From positions 179,742 to 243,741 of the forward strand of contig NZ_LPVF01000009.1 in the NCBI RefSeq assembly GCF_001517105.1: a stretch of 64,000 nucleotides of DNA, given 5' to 3'. Position numbers and translations under genes: made by a program. The first letter of the stretch is position 1. Every line of letters begins with the position of its first letter. Under the pieces are notes generated by a model, which saw only the letters and a list, made by a program, of their open reading frames with translations, did no database searches and had not been told where the DNA came from. This DNA is from Bacillus halotolerans. Its GTDB lineage: Bacteria > Bacillota > Bacilli > Bacillales > Bacillaceae. Positions 32,664 through 42,731 of this stretch are shown in pieces.

Positions 32664-34700
32664 CTAATCAGTCTTTGCGTTGACATTCTGAAAGGCTGCT
32701 GTAGCATCCCAAACGTTCAAGCCAAATTGACCTTCTGAGAATGCAGAATCTTCAGCATCTATGACTAGACGGTCATCCAAATATATTTTAAAGTGAGCGC
32801 CATGAGCCACAGTTTTCAAATGATATTTTTTATTTATATCTATTGGTGTTTGGTGTTCGGCAATAACAGAGGCAATCCCGTCCTCAAATTTGAAAAATTT
32901 CACAAGATCATGTTTCGCATCCACATTGGCTACATAACCGTTTTGTGCGTCTTTATCAGAACGAAACACAAGAGCCCCTGCCCCTTTTCCGTTCCCATCC
33001 TTAATGATTATATCGGATTCATAAGTGAAGTCAGCTCCTGATGCTGAAGACATCATGAAGGAATCGCCGTCTGATCGTCCTTGTTTTCCATCAATTGTGT
33101 CGGCCCACGTACCGTTTACAGTTGTCCAGCCAGTCAAATTGGATATAAACGGTGACGCTCCCCATGCTTTTTTTAAAGGATGAATCGTTAGGGAGTTTAC
33201 CTTAGCACGGCCATTAACAGCATATAATTCAAGACCTTTGCTTGATCTATCCGGGAGAATGATGTCAGTCAACACCTGCTGCCCGTCATTACCAAATACT
33301 TCGACTGAAGAGCGGTCAACAAAAATACGCATTTTAATCTTTCCATTTACCGGCTTCAGCGGAGCTGCTTGCTTCCCAGTGTTAAAGGTTGGATTAAAAG
33401 TGACATTTCCGGATTGGCTTCGGTCAACGAACAGTTTGCCGCTCTGTTGATGATAACCGACTTTTGTATATTGATTTCTCCCTGTTCGAACCTTAAAACC
33501 GAATTCAGAAGCCGAACCTGGATTCACTTGAAACTCTGCATTCATTTCATAAGCATCTCCAGATATACCCGCCAATACATTACTGCTCTCTGGCGATATC
33601 ATCTTATTTTTCCACTTCTGCGCGGCTCCCCTGATCGATTGCAGCTCTGTTACTGGTGTTTGAATCACTCTGACCCCTTCGGAAAACGCTTTCAATTTTA
33701 CTTCTCTTGGAATAGTCATTGCACTTCTCCATGGAGATGTAGGAACATCGTTAGCATATTGCCAATTGCTCATCCACCCTAGCCAAAGCCGCCGTCCATC
33801 TGAAGAAGGGACATCGGACCAAGAAACAGCCGCATAAAAATCTTTACCGTAGTCGGTCCATAATACTTTGTCTGACGGGTTTTCGTTCTTGAAAGTTGTT
33901 CCATCAAAACTTCCTACAAAATATTGCATGCCTGATCCTCCTGAAACCGCACCATTTCCGACACTGACTTGCATCACCCATTTCTTTTGTTTCGGATTGC
34001 CGTCTACAGGAAGCTCAAATAAATCCGGACATTCCCATACGCCTCCATGACTTCCTTGTCCTTGTCCAAACTCACTTGCATATGTCCACTGCTTCAAATT
34101 TTTCGATGTATAAATGAGAATTCGGTCACCAGCTGCCACGACCATCACCCACTTTTTATCTTTTTCATACCAAAACACTTTCGGATCGCGGAAATCTTTT
34201 TTTTCCGGGTTTGGAATGGCCGGATTACCTGAGTATTTCGTCCATGTTCTGCCTTTATCATTACTATAGGCGACGCTTTGCACTTGGCCGTCTTCATGAT
34301 CCTGCGTATATATAGAGACAAGCGGCTTCTCCTTGCCGGTTTGAAAACCGCTTGTATTATTCCAATCGACCACTGCGCTCCCGGAAAAAATTGTGCCTTT
34401 TTCATCAGGTGACAGCGCTATGGGAAGGTGCTTCCAGTGAACTAAATCCTTGCTTACTGCATGGCCCCAATGCATCGGCCCCCATTGCAGACCGTATGGA
34501 TGATGCTGATAAAACAAATGATACTCCCCTGCATAATAAACCATTCCGTTTGGATCATTCATCCAGTTTGCCTCTGGTGTGAAATGATATTGAGGACGGT
34601 AATCCTCATCATAGTAGCTTGAATCGGCTGCACTTACTGGCAGCGCCATAGTAAACAGCATGGTGAATAGGATCACGACTTGAATAAGCTTCTTTTTCAT
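32664..34700 (-). CDS. sacC: levanase SacC (secreted glycoside hydrolase family 32)
   Basis: The 678-residue exoenzyme releases fructose from levan, inulin and sucrose. It starts at the ATG after GAGAGGAGAG and has a signal peptide (KKLIQVVILFTMLFTMALPV, cut after SAA). The GH32 five-bladed propeller shows the nucleophile in NWMNDPNGMVYY, the transition-state Asp in FRDPKVFW and the acid/base Glu in GVWECPDLFEL. A beta-sandwich (about 360-515) and a C-terminal lectin-like domain (about 525-675, WTTVNGTWADTIDGKQG) complete it. It is the last gene of levDEFG-sacC. Confidence 0.97.
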   Translation of the reverse strand: MKKKLIQVVILFTMLFTMALPVSAADSSYYDEDYRPQYHFTPEANWMNDPNGMVYYAGEYHLFYQHHPYGLQWGPMHWGHAVSKDLVHWKHLPIALSPDEKGTIFSGSAVVDWNNTSGFQTGKEKPLVSIYTQDHEDGQVQSVAYSNDKGRTWTKYSGNPAIPNPEKKDFRDPKVFWYEKDKKWVMVVAAGDRILIYTSKNLKQWTYASEFGQGQGSHGGVWECPDLFELPVDGNPKQKKWVMQVSVGNGAVSGGSGMQYFVGSFDGTTFKNENPSDKVLWTDYGKDFYAAVSWSDVPSSDGRRLWLGWMSNWQYANDVPTSPWRSAMTIPREVKLKAFSEGVRVIQTPVTELQSIRGAAQKWKNKMISPESSNVLAGISGDAYEMNAEFQVNPGSASEFGFKVRTGRNQYTKVGYHQQSGKLFVDRSQSGNVTFNPTFNTGKQAAPLKPVNGKIKMRIFVDRSSVEVFGNDGQQVLTDIILPDRSSKGLELYAVNGRAKVNSLTIHPLKKAWGASPFISNLTGWTTVNGTWADTIDGKQGRSDGDSFMMSSASGADFTYESDIIIKDGNGKGAGALVFRSDKDAQNGYVANVDAKHDLVKFFKFEDGIASVIAEHQTPIDINKKYHLKTVAHGAHFKIYLDDRLVIDAEDSAFSEGQFGLNVWDATAAFQNVNAKTD

Positions 34701-34839
34701 TCTGATTCTCTCCTCTCTAACATATAAAAACATTCAAGAGAGACATCTGCACGAGTGATCCGTGATAAAAGCTGTATCGAATGATAAAGAGGTTATGAGA
34801 AAGACTTCTGCAGGTTCTCCCCTTTTAACTGTTAAGCGC

Positions 34840-35667
34840 TTATGCCAGAAATCCAGCCCAATAGCCAAGAATACCGATCACAAATATGCCAACGATAATA
34901 AGGAGCGGATTTACTCCTTTTCTCAGCATCCATGCCACTAATAAAGTCAATCCTAAAGGCAGCACCCCCGGCATAATGCTGTCTAAAATATTTTGCACAG
35001 TTTGAACGTCAACTTTTCCGTTATCATCTTTAATTCTTGAGACAACGATCGGGATGTTGATGGTGGTCCACTTGGAGACCAAAGCCCCCATCACAAATAA
35101 CCCGAGGATGGAAGCGCCTTCTGTCAGTTTTTGAATACGATTCCCTGCTAGATCCTGCAAAATCTCCATCCCTTTTACATAGCCATACTTTAAACCGTAA
35201 TATTTTGTGGTTAATCTGATGGCATTCAGCAGGAAAAAGAACAGCAGAGGACCGGCAATGTTTCCGCCTAAAGCAAGAGAAGCCCCTAAAGCAGCCAATA
35301 CGGGACGTACGGTTCCCCAGAAAATAGGGTCGCCCACACCCGCTATCGGACCCATTAAACCGATTTTCATCCCGCTTATTGCTTTCCCGTCTATTCCTTT
35401 ATTGTTCGCCATTTCTTCTTCCATGGCAGCTGTCACCCCAAATATGGGTGCGGACAGCCACGGATGTGTATTAAACCATTCCAAGTGGCGCTGCAAAGCT
35501 GCGTTTCTTTTCGCTCCCGGACCGTACAATTTTTTTATCGCCGGTATCATCACATAACAATATCCCATTGCCTGCACACGTTCAAAGTTAAATGAGCCGA
35601 GCAAGAAATTCGAACGGATAAACATACTGAAAATGACTTTCTTTGTTAATCTTTTTTCTTTCTCCAA
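34840..35667 (-). CDS. levG: fructose PTS EIID component LevG
   Basis: This 275-residue membrane protein of the mannose-class PTS has the EIID signature (KLTKKVIFSMFIRSNFLLGS, FNTHPWLSAPIFGVTAAMEE, GPIAGVGDPIFWGTVRPVLA) and ends with several hydrophobic helices. With LevF it forms the fructose channel. It follows levF with a 19-base gap. Confidence 0.97.
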   Translation of the reverse strand: MEKEKRLTKKVIFSMFIRSNFLLGSFNFERVQAMGYCYVMIPAIKKLYGPGAKRNAALQRHLEWFNTHPWLSAPIFGVTAAMEEEMANNKGIDGKAISGMKIGLMGPIAGVGDPIFWGTVRPVLAALGASLALGGNIAGPLLFFFLLNAIRLTTKYYGLKYGYVKGMEILQDLAGNRIQKLTEGASILGLFVMGALVSKWTTINIPIVVSRIKDDNGKVDVQTVQNILDSIMPGVLPLGLTLLVAWMLRKGVNPLLIIVGIFVIGILGYWAGFLA

Positions 35668-35686
35668 TTTTCATCCCCCCTCGTTC

Positions 35687-36496
35687 TTATGCATCAAGAT
35701 CGTCATCATCATCATAGACAGCTGCATTGCTGCCGTCCGCGGCTGCGGCGACTGCCCCGTGGGCGCTATTTTTTTGCATAACCTGCTGGTATAAAAGCGC
35801 CAGACAGAGACCAAGAGCGCCAAATCCTACTAAATTGAAATCGGTAAACGCTGCCAACAAAAAACCAATATAGAAAAATGGCTTAAGATAAGGGATATTC
35901 ATCATATTGATCACCATTGCATACCCCACAACAACAATGATGCCTCCTCCTATTTGCAAACCTTTGGTAATGACTTCCGGAATATTTCCCAAGAACGCCT
36001 GAACAGCGCTCACACTGATTAAGGCCACAATCAAAGTCGGTATCATGACACGCAGCGCTTGAAACACCATGGCGGTAATATGCATAATTTCAATTCCTTT
36101 GATATTCCCCTCCCTGGCATATTTATCAGCACGGTGAATGAAAAAGACAGTAATCGTTCGGACAAAAATAGTAAGCGCTTGACCTGCAGCTGCCAAAGCA
36201 ACAGCGACGGCAATGCCTTCACCAATGCCTTGATCAGCGGTAATCACTAAAATGGTTGAAATCACAGAGGCAATGGCTGTATCAGGCGCCATGGCGAGGC
36301 CGACATTCATCCAGCCCAGCGCCATCAGCTCCAGCGTTCCTCCTAAAATGATTCCTGTTTTTAGATCGCCAAGCACAAGGCCAACCAAAGTGCAGGCAAT
36401 CAGCGGACGGTGTGTTTGTCCTTCATCCAATACACTTGCAATACCTGTAATGGCTGCAATGATTAACAACAAAATAATTTGTATTGAAGTCATCAT
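35687..36496 (-). CDS. levF: fructose PTS EIIC component LevF
   Basis: The 269-residue EIIC of the mannose family has the TSIQIILLLIIAAITGIASV start, GGTLELMALGWMNVGLAMAP motif that lines the sugar site, and an acidic end (YDDDDDLDA). It is the translocating subunit with LevG. The stop of levE and this start are one base apart, showing tight coupling. Confidence 0.97.
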   Translation of the reverse strand: MMTSIQIILLLIIAAITGIASVLDEGQTHRPLIACTLVGLVLGDLKTGIILGGTLELMALGWMNVGLAMAPDTAIASVISTILVITADQGIGEGIAVAVALAAAGQALTIFVRTITVFFIHRADKYAREGNIKGIEIMHITAMVFQALRVMIPTLIVALISVSAVQAFLGNIPEVITKGLQIGGGIIVVVGYAMVINMMNIPYLKPFFYIGFLLAAFTDFNLVGFGALGLCLALLYQQVMQKNSAHGAVAAAADGSNAAVYDDDDDLDA

Positions 36497-36497
36497 C

Positions 36498-37001
36498 TCA
36501 TCCCCTTGATGATTTTGTCACATTTCTCAAAATCTCCATAAAGTCTTCACTGGCATCAGAAGGCAGCTGCCTCAATTCCAGTGTGACGCCTAATTCATTT
36601 AATGTCTCAAACGCCTCTATATCCTCTTCAGTTACGCTGACTGATTTGGTGATTTGCCGGCGATTATTCTCAAAACGCATCCCTCCGACATTTACGGTTT
36701 TGATAGGGACGCCTGCTTCTATGAGAGATACAATATCGGATGGGTTTTCAAACAGCAGCATCGCCGTTACCCCTTCGTAGCGCGGACTATGAAACGCCTT
36801 TGCCATTTTAGAAATTGATACGGCACTCGCCTTTACATTGGAAGGAGCAACAGAAAGGATCAGGGTTTTTCTCATTTCATCCTGCGCAACGTCATCTGAC
36901 ACAACGATGATTCGGTCTGCTGCATGGACTTTAATCCATCTTGTCAGGATTTGGCCGTGAATAAAGCGGTCATCAATTCTTGCCAATGTAATGTTCATCA
37001 T
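36498..37001 (-). CDS. levE: fructose PTS EIIB component LevE
   Basis: The 167-residue EIIB domain carries the phosphorylatable His in ARIDDRFIHGQILTRWIK (about residue 15). P-LevE phosphorylates fructose and, without sugar, phosphorylates and inhibits LevR at its EIIA-like domain. The C-terminus is about four residues longer than the 168 protein as remembered. It overlaps levD by four bases. Confidence 0.96.
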   Translation of the reverse strand: MMNITLARIDDRFIHGQILTRWIKVHAADRIIVVSDDVAQDEMRKTLILSVAPSNVKASAVSISKMAKAFHSPRYEGVTAMLLFENPSDIVSLIEAGVPIKTVNVGGMRFENNRRQITKSVSVTEEDIEAFETLNELGVTLELRQLPSDASEDFMEILRNVTKSSRG

Positions 37002-37438
37002 AGTTCATCCTCTCTTTTTTCTTCACAAACTGTTTTTGCTTTTTCTAAATGTTCGCTGCAAACTTGAAAGCTTTGCTGGCTCATTTTTTTTAAGTGATTC
37101 AGCATTTCTTTGAGTTTCATGTGTTCTCTCAGGCTTAATACCTCCAGTAATATCGGCAGGTTTATGCCGGCAGCCATATCCATTCTTTGATCCTTAGCGA
37201 TGAAGGAAGCCGCTGCGTTATATGGTGTGCCTCCAAAAATATCAACTAAAAAAAGCACCTCATTTTCTTTCGGAATATCCTGAAGCGTCTGATGATATTT
37301 TTCTTGCAGCGTTTGGATGCCCTCTCCTTTAAAAAACGGCACCGCTATCAGATGATTTTCTTCACCGAATATCATGCCTGAAGATTCTTTTAATGCTATG
37401 GGAAAGTCCCCATGTCCGCTAATAATGACTGAAATCAT
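36998..37438 (-). CDS. levD: fructose PTS EIIA component LevD
   Basis: The 146-residue EIIA of the mannose class has its active His in VIISGHGDFPIALKESSGMI (about residue 9) and FLVDIFGGTPYNAAASFIA. It takes phosphate from HPr and passes it to LevE. It is the first gene of the operon, behind the sigma-54 promoter at 37479-37496. Confidence 0.97.
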   Translation of the reverse strand: MISVIISGHGDFPIALKESSGMIFGEENHLIAVPFFKGEGIQTLQEKYHQTLQDIPKENEVLFLVDIFGGTPYNAAASFIAKDQRMDMAAGINLPILLEVLSLREHMKLKEMLNHLKKMSQQSFQVCSEHLEKAKTVCEEKREDEL

Positions 37439-37478
37439 AACACGTTTGCTCCTTTCCTTTTTCGTACATCCATTTATA

Positions 37479-37496
37479 ATGCAAGTATCGTGCCAA
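37479..37496 (-). promoter_or_regulatory. sigma-54 (SigL) promoter of the levanase operon
   Basis: On the minus strand TTGGCACGATACTTGCAT matches the -24/-12 consensus TGGCAC-N5-TTGCA exactly, including GG and GC at the invariant spacing. SigL and LevR drive the operon from here. Confidence 0.95.
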
Positions 37497-37505
37497 AGAA
37501 TCTGT

Positions 37506-37519
37506 GTTAAGCGTTTTCA
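37506..37519 (-). promoter_or_regulatory. catabolite-responsive element (cre) near the lev promoter
   Basis: GTTAAGCGTTTTCA matches the CcpA cre core (WAARCGYTWNCA) and lies at about -38 to -51 relative to the predicted start, in line with the CcpA control known for this operon. Confidence 0.7.
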
Positions 37520-37573
37520 TTTATTTTGCAGCACATGAAGAAAGCTGATTGAAACACATGTGAATATAAAAAT

Positions 37574-37612
37574 AAACCTGTATTAAAATGGCGTTCCATT
37601 TAATACAGGTTT
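37574..37612. promoter_or_regulatory. LevR upstream activating sequence
   Basis: A nearly perfect inverted repeat (AAACCTGTATTAAAATGG / CCATTTAATACAGGTTT around a 4-base centre) is centred about 124 bases upstream of the predicted start, the position known for the LevR UAS. It could also act as the levR terminator, as it lies just past the levR stop. Confidence 0.8.
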
Positions 37613-37629
37613 ACGTAAAAAAACCGCTT

Positions 37630-40440
37630 TTAACACATGTGGCCATGTACTTCTTCAGCAAAAATGGCGGCTATAAATAATTTTTCATCATCGCTTATGT
37701 TCAGTCCCAATTTTTGTTCATAAGGGATTAATGTTCGCTCTGTCACCTCAAAAATCTCATTCAGCTGATCGGTTATTTCGTCTTCTTCGGAAAAAGCAAT
37801 CGGATTCTGTTTAATCACCCTTTCAAAGGCAAAAGCCGTATGCATAATCACTTTGATCATCACTGTGTTATTGAAAATGATGCCTAACTCATCTTGAATG
37901 GTCTGAAGCCACTCTAATAAGATTTCTATAATGTGATGGGGGTTCAAAAAAACCAGATACTTTTTCAAACTATCCTCGCAAAGCTCCCGTACAATGATGT
38001 TTGCGCCCGATAATCCATTACTCATCGGAATGCTGCCTTTTGTGATCGCCTGTTGGATCATCTTCTCTCCTTCACCTTCAATTAATACCTCCAAAGATAC
38101 ATGCGGAGCATTGATTTTAGGATCTTTTGTTCCTACTGTCGCAAGAATCTCATACTCTTTTTCGATTTCTTTGATGCTGTTTGCCAATTTAATCGATGAT
38201 ACGGTCAATATGTGGATGGGCACATCAGAGGCCTTGTTTACGATCGTTGTTAAGATGTCTTCCAGCTTTTTTGCCGTTCCGCTGCCTGTTGTGCAAATCG
38301 AAACCAACGCCCTCTTTTTGCCTGGTGAGGCGGCAGGCTGCCGATCCCATAACTCAATAAAATCCTTTGTGACCGAATCATATATGGCATGTAAATGTAA
38401 ATTCAGATAGTTCACCTTTCTGACGGCGTCCAGCACCATTGAGGTCGTGACATTGCTGATTGTTTTGATTTTGATGCCTGTTTTTTCTTCAAGCTTGCTT
38501 TCCAGCATTGCAAGTGACCCCATGTCAACAAGCATTAAAACACCTTCACCTTCATCTACTTGCTGTATTTTTCCCGCTAAGCGCTCCATAATTTCCGCAG
38601 GTGAAACAGAAAGGGGCATATCGACGGCCGCAATTGGGGTGCTTCCTAAAAGCTCCGTCGCTACTTCAACCATGGAACTCGCCATGCTATTTCCATGTGC
38701 GGCAACCACAATCCCAACTCTTTTGTTTTCTTTTAACGTTTTGATGGAATGAATCAGCATCGTTAAGTAGATGACTTCTATTTCCGGAACGGTTACTCTG
38801 AAGTGTTCCTGAATTTTGTCTTTAAATATGAGCGCCACCTGATACTCTTTCACATGGGTATCACGGATTTCATCCGTTTCCTGCGCATTTAAAACATCAA
38901 TTTGCTTACCGCGTTTTAAAAATGAATCAATATGCATACTTAAAAAATAGATAAATTTACGGTCAAATGTGCAATTCAATTCTTGTTCAGCAACTTCTTT
39001 TAATTGCTTCGTCATTTGAATCACGCCGTCCTCAACAAATGTCAGCAGGTTGTCATTTCGGAACGCGCTTTGATTAAAAAAGCTTCTGACATGCAAATGA
39101 ATATCCGTTAAAATATATTGATTTATTTCCTTTTTGGACAAGCCTTCTTTGTTTAGCACTTCGACCTTTTCTTCTATCAAATGATACAAATTAAATGATA
39201 GATCATCATCAATTTTTGTTGTTTCATCTTCTACTATCGGGGATATGATGGTTGTGATATTGACATATTCAGAAATCGTTTTGCTTCTTTTCATGTTTTT
39301 GCTGCTTGACATCCAATCTTGCTTGATTTCATCTGGGAGATCCCGAACGGTCAGTTCAACAACGTCATCTCTGTCAAGATTATGTAAAAATCCATGTGCA
39401 CAAACTAACTGCACATTTGATTTCAGCTGTCCCACATTCCCAAACTTCGCAGAATGAATCAATGCATTATATACATCGATATGCACACTTAGATTCTTCT
39501 TAATACGCTCTGCTTCTTTTCCTAATAAAAACGTTGTGAGATCAACTCTCTCTTTAAGAGATCGTTCTTCCAGCGATGGAATATGAATCGTCATTGGAAT
39601 TCTTCGCAAAAATGTTTTTAATAGAGCAGAATTAGGGTTTTCGGTAGTTGCGCAAATAAATAATACTTTCGATGTTCTTTTATGTTCAGTTTCTCCAAGA
39701 CGGTTATAAGATCCGCTGTCGATAAAATAAAACAGCATTTCTTGTCCCTCAGGCGGAAGACGATGGATTTCATCCATAAACAGAATGCCCCCGTCGGCCT
39801 GCTCAACTAAACCGGCTTTATCTTCGCTGGCGCCGGTAAATGCTCCTTTCTTATGACCAAATAATTGTGAGAGTAATAATTGAGGATTGTTATAATAATC
39901 TGCACAGTTAAATGTGATGAACGGAGAACCAGGCTTCAAAATGTCAGAGTAAATCGCAAACTGGTAAATCCGGTTCGCAAAAAGGGATTTACCGGAGCCT
40001 GTTGGTCCTAAGAGAAGCATGTGCAGACCGTGTGGAGGATAAAAAACAGCTGCTTTTGCTTGAGAAATTGCTTTCTTCAAACTGCCTTTTGCTCCAATCA
40101 TAAGTTCAAGAGGATTCGTAGAAATATTTTGATCGTTCTTTTTTTGATTTTCAGAAAGCCCCTTCAGTTCTTTAACTTCCATTATCTCTGTATTCCATTT
40201 TTTGTTGAATGCTCTTTCCACTACTTCCACTGGAATGTAGCGCACGGGAAACGTTTTAATTTTTATCACCTTTTTGGACCGCACGAGATTATTTAATTCA
40301 AAACTGACATTGGACCGCTCTATCTTCAATTGCTGAGCAATTTCCTTTGCTGAATTTCCCTGTACCTTTAAAAGATGATCTAAGCTGGAGTCATGAAAAT
40401 TGCGCATGAGCTGATGGTATATTTTATCAATTCTTTTCAT
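37630..40440 (-). CDS. levR: sigma-54-dependent activator LevR
   Basis: The 936-residue regulator has an N-terminal winged helix (about 1-70), an AAA+ domain with Walker A LGPTGSGKSLFA (about 142-153), the sigma-54-contacting loop GAFTGA and Walker B GGILFMDEIHR, then PRD1 (about 450-560), an EIIA-Man-like domain (VGIVVAAHGNSMASSMVEVA, His about 585), an EIIB-like domain with active Cys region (ALVSICTTGSGTAKKLEDIL) and PRD2 at the end (VMIKVIMHTAFAFERVIKQN, His about 869). HPr activates it and P-LevE inhibits it, so it reads fructose flux. It lies upstream of its operon on the same strand. Confidence 0.97.
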   Translation of the reverse strand: MKRIDKIYHQLMRNFHDSSLDHLLKVQGNSAKEIAQQLKIERSNVSFELNNLVRSKKVIKIKTFPVRYIPVEVVERAFNKKWNTEIMEVKELKGLSENQKKNDQNISTNPLELMIGAKGSLKKAISQAKAAVFYPPHGLHMLLLGPTGSGKSLFANRIYQFAIYSDILKPGSPFITFNCADYYNNPQLLLSQLFGHKKGAFTGASEDKAGLVEQADGGILFMDEIHRLPPEGQEMLFYFIDSGSYNRLGETEHKRTSKVLFICATTENPNSALLKTFLRRIPMTIHIPSLEERSLKERVDLTTFLLGKEAERIKKNLSVHIDVYNALIHSAKFGNVGQLKSNVQLVCAHGFLHNLDRDDVVELTVRDLPDEIKQDWMSSSKNMKRSKTISEYVNITTIISPIVEDETTKIDDDLSFNLYHLIEEKVEVLNKEGLSKKEINQYILTDIHLHVRSFFNQSAFRNDNLLTFVEDGVIQMTKQLKEVAEQELNCTFDRKFIYFLSMHIDSFLKRGKQIDVLNAQETDEIRDTHVKEYQVALIFKDKIQEHFRVTVPEIEVIYLTMLIHSIKTLKENKRVGIVVAAHGNSMASSMVEVATELLGSTPIAAVDMPLSVSPAEIMERLAGKIQQVDEGEGVLMLVDMGSLAMLESKLEEKTGIKIKTISNVTTSMVLDAVRKVNYLNLHLHAIYDSVTKDFIELWDRQPAASPGKKRALVSICTTGSGTAKKLEDILTTIVNKASDVPIHILTVSSIKLANSIKEIEKEYEILATVGTKDPKINAPHVSLEVLIEGEGEKMIQQAITKGSIPMSNGLSGANIIVRELCEDSLKKYLVFLNPHHIIEILLEWLQTIQDELGIIFNNTVMIKVIMHTAFAFERVIKQNPIAFSEEDEITDQLNEIFEVTERTLIPYEQKLGLNISDDEKLFIAAIFAEEVHGHMC

Positions 40441-41118
40441 CTATATCATCCTTTGTCCTTATTCGTCAAAATTGAAAAAACGGACATCAGTTTTTATGCC
40501 TTGTACTGAGGATCTCACCTCATTCTATGGCCTTGCGTCCGCACTTGGATTTTCTTTTTCAATATTCTGTGAAATGTTTTTATATGCAGGAACAATAGCA
40601 CGTATCTCAACACAAAAGCTTGCACCGATTAAAAAATAATTTCGTTATTTGTCTAAACAGACGCCCTTTTTTGGTGTTTTTGATCTATGATTCACTCAGG
40701 TTGTCCCCCTTCAAAAGTAATAATTCGTAAACAGTTTACCACTCTCCGTGAACATATTGGTGACAAAGTTCTGATACTTCGGAAAATACATCTTAAAGAT
40801 CAGGGCAAACAACCCAAAACTTAATCTCTTGTCATTATAAATATGACTGAATGTAAACTCTCTATTCTTTTTATAACATTATTATTTTAATAAAAAATAG
40901 CGGGATATATTATTAGAGCGGCAGAAAAGAAATCCTTTACACATCCTGATGGATATGACACCTTATAAAAATAGGTACATTAGTTACATTTAATTAAAAA
41001 AATCAATAAAATTTAATATAATATCAGTTTCCTGTTATAATAATAGATAAAAAATTTAGGAAGCTATGATTCCTAAACAACCAAGATCACTATATTTTTT
41101 ATTGGAGGAAAACATAAA
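40441..41118. other. 678-base divergent intergenic region between levR and aapA
   Basis: No credible gene was found. It must contain the levR promoter (minus strand, near 40450-40520) and the aapA promoter; TATAATAATAGATAAAA near 41035-41055 on the plus strand is AT-rich, but no firm -35/-10 pair was chosen. Confidence 0.5.
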
Positions 41119-42491
41119 GTGACGGACGATTCCACTATAGACAATTCTCTGCACAAACGGAAATTGTCCAGAGGCCTTAAAAACAGGCACATACAACTCA
41201 TAGCGATTGGGGGGCAATCGGAACTGGTTTATTCCTAGGATCAGGGAAATCAATACATTTTTCAGGACCCTCTATTTTATTTGCTTACATGATCACGGGC
41301 GTATTTCTCTTTTTCATTATGCGTTCACTGGGAGAGCTGCTCTTATCAAACGCGGGATATCACTCTTTTGTTGATTTTGTAAGTGATTATTTAGGAAATA
41401 TGGCAGCATTTATTACCGGATGGACGTACTGGTTTTGCTGGATCTCACTTGCTATGGCTGATTTAACAGCTGTCGGTCTTTATACACAATATTGGTTTCC
41501 TGGTGTACCCCAATGGATGCCAGGGTTCATTGCGCTTATGATGTTGCTCATCATGAATCTAGCGACTGTAAAACTTTTTGGTGAATTGGAGTTCTGGTTC
41601 GCATTAATCAAAATCATCGCAATACTGGCACTGATTGTTATCGGTATTGTCTTGATCATAAAAGGATTTTCCACACAGTCAAGCATAGCCTCCTTCACGA
41701 ATCTTTGGAGTCACGGCGGCATGTTTCCAAATGGTTTACATGGATTTATCCTCTCATTCCAGATGGTCGTGTTTGCATTTACGGGCATTGAACTTGTGGG
41801 GCTTACTGCAGGCGAAGCAGAAAACCCAGAAAAAGTAATCCCTAAAGCAATTAACAATATCCCTATTCGAATTTTGCTTTTTTATATTGGCGCTCTTCTT
41901 GTGATTATGAGTATTTATCCATGGAATATCATCAATCCTGCTGAAAGCCCGTTTGTTCAAGTATTCTCAGCGGTCGGTATCACAGCAGCCGCCAGCATAA
42001 TTAATTTTGTTGTACTGACATCTGCTGCTTCAGCTGGCAATAGCGCTTTATTTAGTACAAGCCGGATGGTATACTCGCTTGCCAAGGATCATCATGCACC
42101 TGACCCATTGCAAAAGCTGACTGCCTCAAATGTACCAAGCAATGCATTGTTCTTTTCAGCCATTGCCATTCTTATTGGTGTTATTCTGAACTATGTAATG
42201 CCAGAGCAAGTCTTTACGCTTATCACAAGTGTTTCTACTATATGCTTCATCTTTATTTGGGGCATTATTGTGATTTGCCATTTGAAATATCGGAAAACAA
42301 GACCGGATGCAGCAAAGGTGAATACATTTAAAATGCCGCTTTTTCCATTATCCAATTACGTAACACTGGCTTTCCTAGTGTTCATACTGGTTGTGCTGGC
42401 ACTCGCGAAAGATACGCGTGTTTCCCTATTTGTCACTCCTGTTTGGTTTCTCTTATTGATGATTGCTTATAAAGTTCGTCATACTAAGTGA
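41119..42491 (+). pseudogene. aapA: aapA amino-acid permease with a frameshift in a G tract
   Basis: From a GTG after TTGGAGG the frame reads TDDSTIDNSLHKRKLSRGLK then NRHIQLIAIGG, after which CAATCGG is out of frame and a stop follows. Adding one G to the G6 tract at 41209-41214 restores IAIGGAIGTGLFLGSGKSIH and joins to the 400-residue remainder. The whole would be a 457-residue APC-family permease (12 helices, GLTAGEAENPEKVIPKAINN). The family signature GxGTGLFLG in helix 1 is essential for substrate binding, so a protein starting at 41289 would be inactive. Confidence 0.88.
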
Positions 42492-42497
42492 AATCAT

Positions 42498-42535
42498 AAA
42501 AAAGACAAGGGAGCTGTTTATCCCTTGTCTTTTTA
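42498..42535 (+). terminator. terminator of aapA
   Basis: Stem AAAGACAAGGGA / TCCCTTGTCTTT followed by T. Confidence 0.88.
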
Positions 42536-42673
42536 GTGTGCTGCAAGGCACTGGATATTCCATGTTTTACGATCCCGCTCATTGAGTGTCATGATCTTTT
42601 CCCGTACAAATGTCTCCAAATAAACGTATGCTGAAGATAAAAACATACATGCCTCCGTGATTTAATCTCCATA

Positions 42674-42720
42674 CTTATCAAAAGACTCCGTTCATATTTT
42701 GAACGGAGTCTTTTGATAAG
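42674..42720. terminator. bidirectional terminator downstream of yrhP
   Basis: A perfect long palindrome (CTTATCAAAAGACTCCGTTC and its complement) around ATATTTT lies 12 bases past the yrhP stop. Confidence 0.85.
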
Positions 42721-42731
42721 TGGCCGTGACA

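Noticed and set aside
34840-40440. Long opposite-strand frames within the lev operon
   Set aside because: They are shadows of levG, levF, levE, levD and levR, which have full family signatures.
42674-42720. Perfect 47-base palindrome as a possible mobile-element end or origin site
   Set aside because: Its position just past the yrhP stop and the flanking A and T runs are fully explained by a bidirectional terminator.
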